The translations under genes and the position numbers were made by a program. A stretch of DNA of 64,000 bases from Apostichopus japonicus (taxonomy: Eukaryota > Echinodermata > Holothuroidea > Aspidochirotida > Stichopodidae): the NCBI RefSeq assembly GCF_037975245.1, contig NC_092581.1:15997303-16061302 (forward strand). Reading direction: 5' to 3'. Positions within the stretch are counted from its first letter, which is position 1, and every line of letters begins with the position of its first letter. The notes under the pieces were generated by a model. The model ran no database searches. It saw only the letters and a list, made by a program, of their open reading frames with translations, and had not been told where the DNA came from. This document shows positions 47,701-58,927 of the stretch, one piece after another.

Positions 47701-48599
47701 GTACGATGCCTTAATAAATAATACAAAACATTTTGGCATCCACCAGAGATTATGAACAAAGATTCGATGCTTTTCGCTAACGTAAATATCAAGCCTTCAA
47801 TAGTTAAATTATGAAAAGGAAACAAGAAAGTTTTGCTTGTGATTCGGTTAGAATCACAGACAGGATTCACAAAGAGGCTCATATATAGTCTGTTGATCCA
47901 TATGTGGATATTTTAACTCATTGTTACTTTCATAAAATGATCAGTTTTCTTATTTAAACACCCTTTAAATGAGGTCTGCAACAGTATGAGATTTGACACA
48001 ATTTCAAATGAGATTTAAAATTTATTAATAAATCCAGCAAGGATATAGTTTAATCCACACCCTTCAATAATGTAATCATTGCTGAAATGTCACCTCTACT
48101 GCCCTTAAGTTAAAATTTTGAACTTTTTAAACTTTACTAAGAACTATTGTCAGACATTTACAAAATCAAAAGTTTCTTAACAAATATTCTCTCTGATGTC
48201 AAATGCGCTTGGAAAGTTAATGATATGTGGGGGGAAATATCTTCTGTCCAGTATATTTTAAAAGGGATATCTTGATTCACTTTCGAATATAAAAAAAAAT
48301 TCTAGAATCATGATAGGTTACCATGCCAGAATACTTAAATACACAGATATTTCCCTTATTAGCATTCAGTAAAATTTACATGTCAACATACACAAGGTTT
48401 ATAACACATGTACTTCACCCTGCAAGCAATAAAAAAAATTCCATGTTCAAGAGTTTATGCGAGGTTAGAACTGTTTTTGGATGGAAGGATGTATTGAAGA
48501 AAAAAAAATGAAAACACGATACTGGCAGTAAAAATCCACGATATTACTTAAAAAACTAAATATTTCCAATAGTTTCTTCATCTCACTACAACAATGAAC

Positions 48600-48960
48600 C
48601 CTTGGTCACACCCCACACATCAAAGTATGCATAATTCATAGTAGCTTTGTGGTCACTACAGCAGTGAGCCACATCTATGTATCTGCAGGGGGGACTACCC
48701 AGCCACCAACCTGGTGCACACAACTGTATTTACAAGTTGCCCCTCACACTCCCCAACCCCCCCCCCCTCCTCCCCTTGTTCGAAATTCATACACCAGGGG
48801 TGAGGAGAGAGACAATGTAGGTTAAGTGCCTTGCCCAAGGACACAGCTGTCATGATTTGGGGCCAGGGCTTACACTTGATATTCTTAGATCACAAATGTA
48901 TTGCCATTTCATTTGACCAGCAGGCTCCACTAAATATTGTGGTCATTTGAGTGTATTTTA
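48600..48960. repeat. Probable interspersed repeat (SINE-like tail)
   Basis: Contains GTTAAGTGCCTTGCCCAAGG, a phrase I recognise from interspersed repeats of many marine animals, after a C-rich stretch. Boundaries are not determined. No RNA polymerase III A box was confidently placed. Confidence 0.4.
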
Positions 48961-49579
48961 CTTAATAACACATTGACCACAAACTCTCTGTTATATCAAA
49001 TCTTTCAATTTCTGGAACAAGCTCATGAAAACCTGTGAGAAAAGGAAGATGTCAAATGTGGAGAAACTTTTGACATATCTGATGTTGAAGCTGCAGAAGT
49101 AAGAAGAGAGGGCCAGGATGCTAGAATATCCAATATAATGGATAGTATTTTGTTTATTTAAAAAAAAAGAAACTGAGTGGAAAATATATACAAATATTGC
49201 AATTTTTTTGCAACATTCTTTCAAAATCTGGAAGAACAAAAACTGTTGATGTAAACTCGTTTTTTTTTCTACTTCTTTCGATAGTTCAAGTCGTTTGTCT
49301 TCTATTAAAAACATTACAAAGCAACATCAAAATCAATTGATAAAACAAATCCATAATAAATTTTTAAAACAGAAAATCAAGATATTAAGACAAAAGCTCC
49401 TTTCAATGATTAAAGATATCTCAAATTCTGTTACAGATATCTCTATTTCATCATAATAAATTATGAATTTCAGATATCTGCACATAACACATACAAATCT
49501 AAGAACCGCAAGGAAAACTGAATTATCAAACAATATCTAATAAATTTGTGAAGATATTTAACTTCAAGGTATCTAAAAA

Positions 49580-49608
49580 TTAATTTAATTTAATTTAATT
49601 TAATTTAA
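49580..49608. repeat. TTTAA pentanucleotide microsatellite
   Basis: Five consecutive TTTAA units within an AT-rich stretch. Confidence 0.9.
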
Positions 49609-51416
49609 AATTTTAACTCAAACAAATCACATCTAGCATTTAATTCAAAATATCTTTGAGTTCAGGTTAAGCTTAAAATTTTTTTTTTTAAATCATGGAA
49701 TAACAAGTTCAGACAGCGACCTAATTTCATTTTTCGTATTTATTCTCGGATGAAGGATGATTGAATAAAATTTTCTGTCATCCCTGATATTAAATGGCAT
49801 GAGAAAATTAAGAAATAAATGATCATCACCAGTGCAGGCTGCCTTACGTATTGAGCAAAAACACTGTTTCGAGGTTGGCGGGCATATCATTTCAAAATTT
49901 GATACTTGCAAGAACTGACCATTTCAAACATCTCTAAATGATGCCACATTTGTAATGACAAAACAAGTAATTTATTTTGAGCTCCTGCTGCTTATTGGCT
50001 GTTAATTGAAGGCATATGGGTTAGAAATCCGGTTTCGCTTATGTAAAAATGTTCTTTCATCCACAATGTTATTACAACTGATGATGTGCTATAAATGATC
50101 TCACACACCAGAGCTTCTCAATGCGATTTTCTACATGGGCAAGAGAGATTGCTGCTTGGAGCGAACGGCCAGAGGGAAGAAAAATCTGGCTAAATCCACA
50201 CTTTGACCATAGATTCCACAAAACCCACTTTACCTGTTTTAGGAATTTGTTAACCACACACTTACCTCATATACATAATATGCTATATGACAATATTAGA
50301 GGATAAATGCATACGTATATGAGGGAAGTATTAGTGTGTGTTATAAAATCTTACTACAACCTTGATTAAGCAATGTGCAGAATAAGGTTGATGGTACCCA
50401 CAACACCTGTTCAAGACTTGACCAATTAGAGTGCAGTATTAGAGGATAATGCATATATAAGTATATTAGAGAATTCAGTGCGTGTTATAAACCGAGCAAT
50501 GTGCAGAAGTACTGGCCAGTAGAAAACTCAAGCCAAAGAACTTAGTGGCCGGCATACCAGTTAGTGCAGTCTAAAGGACGCTGTTTTTGACACCAACACC
50601 CCCCCCCCCTTCCTTCACCCCCTAGATCTGCACCTACAAATTACAAATAACAATCACTTTTGGAAGAAATGAGGGCAGCACTTCCCAAATGTTAAAGTCA
50701 GGTAGTGTTAAAGATTTCACTTCAGAGCTAAAAATCTACATATTTCAATTGTACCTATAATTTCGGAAATTCCAACAGAAATCCTCAACAATTAAAACTT
50801 GGAAGCCACGCCTCTAAAACTGACTATTACCAAGTAAACCAAAAGTTTGAAATTCAAATTTTGCTGTGGACGGGAGGTTGGCTAGAGATTCAGACCTCCA
50901 TCAGCACTGCCAAAGGCGAAAATGATCACAAATCCACGAAGACGAAACTAGCATAACTGACGGAACGAGCCGGACGAGGAAATGTGTTTGTTTTTTTTAT
51001 GTTGTTGCTATCATTTATAAGTACATTTTCACTTTCGTTCAGTCATAAGTGCCTAATAATATCAGAGTTATTCAGACGTGTACTATGTTAAGACTCATAT
51101 TCCGTTTTAGTATATAGTTGCCTGTATTGGTACTATGTAACCATCATAGATTTTACTCTTATTTTGCGCCTCTACTCTAGGAATCCAGAATGGTTACTAA
51201 TGCAGGATTAAGTACTCTCAGTACGAGTAGAGCCTTGTACTCTTACTCGTAGTGCTGGGAATTGACTTGTACTCGCCCGCATACTGTTGTACAAATTAAT
51301 GCTATTGGAAAACACAGATTAAACAGAGATTAGCCTTGCTAGATATGTATGTTGTAATTTACTTATAACAAGTGTATGTGTCACACACAATCTGACAGCA
51401 CCAAATAATTATAATA

Positions 51417-51418
51417 CA

Positions 51419-51462
<44 letters not shown>

Positions 51463-51510
51463 GTGATGTATATATATAGATGTATATATGTATACATAAA
51501 TATATATGAA
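51417..51510. repeat. TA/TATG microsatellite
   Basis: A near-pure TA dinucleotide array of about 50 bp, then TATG/TATA-type units. Open frames reading YIYIYI are artefacts. Confidence 0.92.
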
Positions 51511-54500
51511 CATTTACATGTTACACATTATCATTTACAATCTCAAGTTTTAATATTTCGCACCTTTCGGACGAAACACGATTATAACACTGCCCGTCTT
51601 TCGCCATCGTTCCTGGACTATAATCTTCCTTCACTGACAAGAATATAAAACATTCAAATTATTTACATTAAAACTAAATGCAGACAAGAAAAAAAATGGA
51701 AAAGGCAGAAGAATAAGAGCATTTACAAAGCAAGAATACAAAACCCATGAAACCCAAGACTAGCCAACATAGGTGAAATATTGTGTAAGGCATACAAACT
51801 TAGGCTTGTGCAATTGTTTTATTATAACAAATATCAAAAAAAAAATATCTACAACAGAAGAATAAGATTAAGAATGAGAAGAAATCAAGTAAAAACAGGC
51901 AAAGTATTTACAAAAATTTGGAACCCAAAGCCCAAAGTAAAAAGAAAGTTATTTACAGGATTTTCGGATAAACTCTAAATCGAAGGCATCATAAGAATAA
52001 ACGGTACTGATTCTAAATAGCACAATATAACTTGTGTTTGTGTGTACTATGCATAGATTATAATCGTCGCAGAATTAACAAAAGACTCCCTCAAAACAAT
52101 CAACTCAACTATTGCTTCCAATTAAGACAATGGACTGTATCTACCGATAAACCAAGTCTGACGTGCTTTGCTTTGCATTTCACACACTTTATTCCACAAC
52201 TTCCAAATGGTATCTGTGCTCAAAATACCCGACAACTTTAATGCGAAAGAAGGCTTCAAAGTTGAGACGAACGGGGTGTTAGAAGTATCTTTGTTGTTCC
52301 ATTCGTAAGTCTCTAACATATAACTTCCTTTCATTAACACTGGCAAATCATTTAAAAGCGGCTGGAATGAAATTCTAGTTTCACGTTTCTTGATAACGTT
52401 TCATCCATCACTTGTAAAAAAAAATATGTAAAAAAATTGAGTGAATTAATAGGTTTTCTTAAACGTGCGGCTTTGCCTTGGTATAACATGTTAAATATTT
52501 GGGCCAGCTTGAGCGTTTCCGTCCGAGATCTATCTGAGCTGACATAAAAATACACACACGCACACAACTTAACATTTCATATGAAGATAATGATATCGTT
52601 AGTCAAGTGTAATTAACAGAGCATGCACAAGTAACAATGAAGACCTTACAGTAACCTATAGATTCTGTCAACGTACAAACAAACAAAATCTCTGTACCAT
52701 TAAGTTTTTCTTCTGTCAATGTTTTGTATTATTCTGTATTATTTGTATCATTTCTCATTGTCAATTGCGCCATGAACATTCTTTGAGTGGTGTGTGCGCA
52801 TTATAAGTCTTATTATTATTATTATTATTTAATCCCTTCTTTTATTTTTGCTTTACTTATAGAGGTAACGTAAAAACACAAAAGGAAAGTTAGATGATCA
52901 GCTAACACCAAATGTTTTTTTTTTAATGTCAAAAACAAGATTGATCCCTAAAATTAATGTGTTGGTCTAAGTTTATGTCCAGGTCTTCAACATACGTGAA
53001 GAGAGCCAAGTTCAAGGTACACACAAAGGTTTGATTTTTTTACAGAATAAGCAAGACAAAATATTTTTATCACAGATACAAATTTTATCTGATATCTGAG
53101 ATACTTTTACTGAAAAGTGAAATCAAAAAATTGTACCCAAGCAGTGTTCTCCAAATGTCTCTAAGAGAGATACACGACTAAGAATTTATTTCTTTTTACA
53201 CAGACAGCATGAACTTTAGCCTTTATTTCTTTCTTTTTTTTCAAATTTGAGCTTGACTTTGATGCAAACTATCTTTTGTGTCAAATCATGGTGTGTATTA
53301 AAAGTGTCTGAAAAACAAAGGCTTAGATTTGAGTAATAACAACAACAGATAACCAGGAACTTGTGAGGACATTAAGGTTACACTATAACTCCAATCGACA
53401 TGAAACAGACATAAAAACAATAAAAGGGTTTATTCATCTTTATCCACACATGGACGATATAAATATGTAAATGCAGAAGAACATTAATTGTAGATCTACA
53501 TCCTTCAAATTGTCACTCTAAATTGTTAAATTAAGAGTGCTTCAGTTGTGAGCTGGGAGACAGGTGATTTAAATATATGCAAATTCCCTTTTAATCGATC
53601 ATTCGAAAACAGAATGATACAAGAGCATCAATGATGCAGTATCTCAATACTGGAAGTTTTAATTTTGATTCCTAATTTCAAATCTTTGCTCTGTCTCTAC
53701 AATTATCAATATCAATCATGGTACAACAAATATATAACTTGCATTTTTGCTACTTTGCCACGAATAGTCTCTGCAGGTTACACTTTATCCTGCTAGTCTT
53801 GCCTTTAGCGCTTATTGCCTGTTAGTCGAAAGAACGACGTTGCAAGGTTTAGTAATGTCATAGAATATTTAAGAACTTGTTTTTCATGTGGTATCCTTCA
53901 TCTTAGGTCAGTCTCTGTTGGACTTTTTGGTCATATAGTTTGATGTCAATGACAACAGCCAAATTAGAAGAGGCGAACAACTCGACCATATTCTTGATGC
54001 CTGCCTTGAGAGCTAGGCCTATTGACCTACTGTATGTTAATGTAGACTGTAGTGGTGACTACCATCAAAACTGTGTCCACTTCTAGATATCAAAACAACC
54101 CACGTTTTTCCATCTCAATTTTTCGGACATGAAGATTTCATGGATTTATGACTTGGAAAAAATAATGTAAAAGAAGATTACAAGTTTTTATATGCAAGTG
54201 ATGGGTGGCCTCCTCTTCCCCTAATAGCCACCTCAGTTCCTCTCCATTTTGTTATTTTATTTTAATTCTTTGTACATTTGATGTCAAACATTACAGGTTC
54301 AAAAGAAAGCTAAACATACTTCTTATAACCTTATACATCTTAGGCCTATATCCTTATAAATAAAACATAACCTTATACAATTTTTATTGTCTTATCAAAG
54401 TTGTGATGCTATGGCCGGCTCCTCTTTTATACGTACCCATCAAACAAACTTACCCTGGTCCTTCCTAGGAAAAGCTGTCTGAACACCAGTACAATGCTAA

Positions 54501-54700
54501 TGTGGCTATCACTGAAAGCCTAATAGGCCTAGTGGCCTATATATATATATATATTTTTTTTTTTTTAAATTGCACTAGGCCTACAGTAAATAGCCTTCAG
54601 AAATACAAGAATGTGTATACGTAATTATACAAAATACATGAAGGGCAATCAAACAAACTTATCATGGCCCTTGCTCTGAAAAGCTACCTGAACACCATTA

Positions 54701-56422
54701 TAGTGTTCAACCGATTATGCATAACAGAAAATACCGATTACTGATTATTTTTTCATAATCGTACCGATTCCGATTATTTGAAAATGAGAAAATATCCCGT
54801 TTATACGAAATCGGCAATAAAGTTTGACAGAAACAATTATTGTTGTGATTTTCCCCAGTTTCCTTTTGCTTCGTTGTTATACAAGGCTCTAAGGTACCAT
54901 TTTGTATGTACCAAATTACCTCTGGAGTTTCTCGGAAAGAAATTTTTTTTTTTAAATTTCCAAAATACGGAGATATGACATCCTACCTAGTCAGCACTGT
55001 GCTAAGCGAATGGCCTAACCACCTCGACGTAAATGTCACCTGTTAATGGCTTGAAATGGGCTACGAATAGTTACTCAAAATATCCATCTCAAAAAGTATC
55101 TCAGACAAACAGTCCATCTGCAATCTTTACCAAAGTGTAAATTTTAATGACATATTGCCTTCATTCCGACAATATTTTGCACTTATTTTCAGTATTATAC
55201 CGTTTATGAACAAATAGAAATGTTACGAACTTGAAGTTAAACATACCTATTCGTTACCTATGTAACTCCATTCAGGTTCAATAAGAATGTGTAAGCTTAG
55301 GCCAATCAAACTGAAAAGCAAATTGTACCATCGTAACTTGTTTAAAATTACTCTAAAATGTAATACCAGATTGATGTAAAGAAATAATAACAACTAGAAA
55401 CTACTCCAATATAAAATATAACATTCCCTCTATAAGACATATCACTTACATTACCTTCCAAACAAATGCCGATTTCCAGCAAATTGAAAGTTGTAAACTA
55501 AGCTACGCAATTTTTTTTTTTTTTTTTTTTTTTCAAACCGATGGTTAGGCTACATTTCCCATTGACTTAGTGTGGTTGTTAGGCTAACATGTGGTCGAAG
55601 ATTGCAGTTTCCGTGGATATTTTTAGTTTTTATTTGCGACACAACTAGAGCGAATAAACAGATGTCAAGTTTAGATTTCCATGCAGATGATTTAGTGTGA
55701 AGTAAGGCTACTATGTGGTCGGAGATTTGTGAGGATTTTAGGTTATTTTCGCTGATACTGCAGGCCGTAATTTACCACGGGAAGTTCCCGGTGATTGTGC
55801 GCGACCCTCTCGCACTGCTTCAAATTTTGATGCGGGGTGAGAAAACTGCGCGATTCGCGATGCAACTGCAATTCCTAGCTAAAGCAAACGCATGTCACAA
55901 TTAATTTTACACAGACACCTGATATAAAGAGGGCGATTTTTTCATATTTCATTTTTCTTTTTCGCACTCGTAATTGTGCTTTAGGAGGGCTTTTTAGCAC
56001 TTGCGAGGGCGAATCGCCCGTTGCCCCCGCTTATTTCCTACCCTGTCCAGCACATTCCTGAATTCGCGAAATTGCTATTGCTGCTATGCTTACTGTGCCA
56101 AGAAATATGCAGCCAATAACCACGAAGGAAGCAAAATCGGCGACCCTGGCAGCCTAATTTGATGAAAGTATACACTGTGAAAGACGTATAGGGGGTGCCT
56201 TTTTTTAATATTTCGTAGTAAAAGAACAAACCTAATTCATCAGTTGATATTTTCAACTTCCATATGTTTTTGAATAATGATATTTTCACCTTCCATATGT
56301 TTTTGAATAATCGGTATGACATAACTGGTATTCCACGTAATTTTTACCGATACCGATTATGTACCGATTATGCAATATTCGTACCGATTTCGATTCCGAT
56401 TAGGTTAATCGGTTGAACACTA
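54701..56422. mobile_element. Non-autonomous hAT-like transposon, 1,722 bp
   Basis: The inverted ends TAGTGTTCAACCGATTA (54701) and its complement ending at 56422 start with the TAGNG pattern usual for hAT. Flanking 8-mers CACCATTA (54693-54700) and CACCAGTA (56423-56430) match at 7 of 8 positions, as an aged target duplication. Subterminal regions are dense in ACCGATTA/TAATCGGT words, as expected for transposase binding. No transposase domain is readable. Inside are a T-run (about 55510-55533) and a 33-bp direct duplication (56246-56311). Confidence 0.85.
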
Positions 56423-56624
56423 CACCAGTACTATCCTTAAATGGATGTTCATTCATACTTAGTAAAGATTCCTAAATCCTATTGGTCCATTCAGGTCAGC
56501 TGACCATGGTTAATCCTGTGAGTAACGCACGGTCAAATTACCGGCGGATGAATACAATTGTTACCATGTTACCATGTTTTGTCGTCTGCTTTGATGAGCT
56601 ATCGAAATACATCAAAAACACAAA

Positions 56625-56962
56625 ATGGCTAATATAACGTTTGATTTGAACTTCGATTTGCGCACTTTAGACGAGGTAGACACTCAGGAAAACAATGGAA
56701 GATTTGCAAACCTGGTTGAGAAAGACTTAATTCACAGAAACGATCTTGTTCAAAAGTCTTGCAAGATGCCATCAGAGGTAAAGGACGCGAAAACACGGAT
56801 CCGCACTCGAGTCTAGGCCAAAGTGTAGGCTGCACAACTGTTGCCTCCAACAATGACATTAACGTTACTGCTGCTGTTAGGGCTGAAACGTCTAACATGT
56901 CCAAACTGTTTTCCAAATGTTCTTTCCAAAGTCCTGTGAATGTTTACTTCCAAAATTCATAG
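56625..56962 (+). pseudogene. Broken short gene, possible Crypton-type (tyrosine recombinase) derivative
   Basis: A good start context (AAAATGG) opens a 63-codon frame, MANITFDLNFDLRTLDEVD then NGRFANLVEKDLIHRNDLVQ. A second frame, offset by one base, overlaps it from 56759 and ends SKLFSKCSFQSPVNVYFQNS. The 'RFA.L.E.DL' pattern near the N-terminus and the 'FxxCxFxxxVNVxF' tail recall the two ends of Crypton-derived DUF3504-type proteins, with the catalytic middle missing. Alternatively, CAGAG|GTAAAG at 56774-56785 could be a splice donor of a small first exon. The family call is resemblance from memory, not an alignment. Confidence 0.4.
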
Positions 56963-57572
56963 TTATATCCGTATTAAAACACCAAACAGTTGTGGATGCT
57001 TTGAGTTTAAATATATCCAGTATCTGTCCGTAATTAAATGTTCGCAAGGCCGTTATGTTGCTCATAGTGTTATAAATTTAAAGTTAAACGACCGCAGTGC
57101 CAAGCACTGTGTAGTGTGTACGTTCAAGTGAGTGTGCGTGTTCAATACAAGGCCTACTATGTTATCGTATGACTGTATACCATGCGTACATGTTTGTCCC
57201 TAGAATGGTTGCTATGGGAACCAGGAGCTGTATGGTATTGATATGATGAAGCCAACTGGTAATTGTTTGTAGTTCCTTGTTATTGAGACCTTTCAAAAAT
57301 AGTTTTATGGCCGCAATATTGCCAAACATTAGTTAAAATGTTATTATGGTTCATCTTTTATGAATGACAGCCTTTCAAAGACGTTTCCTTTATAATTATT
57401 CACTATCGTTCAGTATTACTTTATTATTGCACATGTACATTATTGTTATGCTGGTTGTTAATCGTTAATTCGACTTACGGGGCATCACTTTAATAAATCT
57501 TCGGTTACATGTAACCAAAAATGTTTTGTTTTATGATTTTTCCCCCACACAAATGGTAGTGTATGAATGAAC

Positions 57573-57738
57573 GGGGTTAATCAACGGTCTAGCGTGCGTT
57601 ACTCACATGATTAATGCACTCCGGGTGTTAATGCTATCGCTGGATGCACTCGGGCTCCGCCCTCGTGCATCGCTTGCATTATCCCCCGATCGTGCATTAA
57701 TCCTGTGAGTAACGCACGCTAGACCGTTGATTAACCCC
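57573..57738. repeat. 166-bp foldback palindrome
   Basis: Left arm GGGGTTAATCAACGGTCTAG is at 57573 and its exact complement ends at 57738. Pairing continues almost unbroken through GCGTGCGTTACTCACA, and a second inner palindrome around GGATGCACTCGGGC...GCCCTCGTGCATC fills the centre. The whole segment can fold as one long hairpin. Confidence 0.88.
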
Positions 57739-58914
57739 ATATTACGTAGAATTCAGCAGTACAGAATGTAATTAGCATGCAATACAGAAAATTGTTCGCG
57801 AGGGTAGCCATTTTCGTATATCTAACATGTAGCTGTTATGAGTCATAGCCAATCTGCTACAAAACAGACTTAGGGGCGGGGCTTAATCATAAAAAACGGA
57901 CCTTTTTACTAAAAGTAGGGGCGGCAGCTCAGTGCTGTTTTAAGAAAGAAAAATCATTTAAACATCAAATAAAGCAAATAAAAGCCATTAAATGTCATAT
58001 ACATGTAGTAAAATTCTTATTAATACCTACCTGTAAACAACAAATGGAAGTTTAAAATTTTAATAAAATATATAATACATAGGACCCTATCTTAGACGAT
58101 ACCACTGTTGAAAGACAGTTCTATTCTATTCTCTTTCATAAAACATAAGTTTTGGAGCGTGTGCAAAACAGGTGTGACAAAGTATGTTTTCAGTCCAAAT
58201 TGGCCCGATTTGGACATAAATCGGTGAAAAAGTCACAGAATGAGATACAATTCTGGAATAAAAAATAGTAACTTTTGTTGGTCTATATGATATATTCTTG
58301 CTCTGGAAATTCCAGAGAAAAAGAACTTTGTTTGAAGACGCTGAAAAATTTTTAAGAGAAGAGAAAGTCCCACTTACTGTTACAATATCTCTATACATGT
58401 AATGTATTGAGATAAAAATGACACCAGTAAAATGTCAACGGTTGGCTGACATAAAGGTGGAGGAAAAAGGAGACGGAATATTAGAAAGCTGTGGTAAAGA
58501 AACTATAGGAGATCATTGGCCAAGGAGGGTGGGGGGGGTGTGAAGAAGAGGGGCAGATTGAATATATAACCAATATGGGTTGAGTTGGGGATGCACTGAA
58601 AAGAAGAAACAGATGCAGGTATTAGAGAACCAGTAAGTTATTCCAGACAGCAAACATGCTACGAAGCAGTGTACGTTACATGTAATACTAAGAGAGCTTG
58701 CCTGGTACATTAAACCTGTAAAATATATGTTACTACAAACTGTCACGACTGTATTTAAAACCTAAATCCTAAAGATTGGATATGCCTGACATGTGCTACC
58801 ATTGTAAACACGTTCATAAAACTTAACACTTTTACGAACAAAATACATTTTTTTTATCATGTTTATATGTCACAGGAATCAAGTTCGCAAATGATGGTGA
58901 CGCTAGAAGTATGA

Positions 58915-58927
58915 AGGTCAAAGGTCA
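58915..58927 (+). promoter_or_regulatory. Perfect DR1 nuclear-receptor half-site pair (AGGTCAAAGGTCA)
   Basis: AGGTCA, one spacer A, AGGTCA: the consensus for HNF4 and RXR dimers. No gene start is recognised nearby, so function is unknown. Confidence 0.35.

Larger units (their letters stand above)
42279..54692. other. Gene-poor region upstream of KDM1A
   Basis: The first few hundred bases hold the KDM1A promoter and 5' UTR. Beyond that I found no exon with family resemblance on either strand. The region has G/C homopolymers (42729-42749, 43377-43393, 44220-44233, 47218-47235, 48757-48769), A/T-rich sequence and decayed repeats. Open frames of 60-107 codons here look like AT-rich noise. Confidence 0.5.
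56505..57738. mobile_element. Gene-bearing element bounded by GTGAGTAACGCACG repeats
   Basis: TAATCCTGTGAGTAACGCACG occurs at about 56512 and 57698, and its complement GTGCGTTACTCACA at about 57593, so the interior of about 1 kb is flanked by inverted copies. The interior carries the broken frames at 56625-56962. Family is uncertain; see the pseudogene entry. Confidence 0.5.

Noticed and set aside
48820-48850. tRNA gene or tRNA-derived head near the GCCTTGCCCAAGG phrase
   Set aside because: No cloverleaf or clear A and B boxes could be drawn; kept only as a probable interspersed repeat.
55713-55904. hAT transposase remnant inside the 1.7-kb element
   Set aside because: The 63-codon frame shows no recognisable transposase or dimerisation motif.
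58126-58398. 90-codon minus-strand frame
   Set aside because: AT-rich composition, no family resemblance, no splice or start signals beyond chance.
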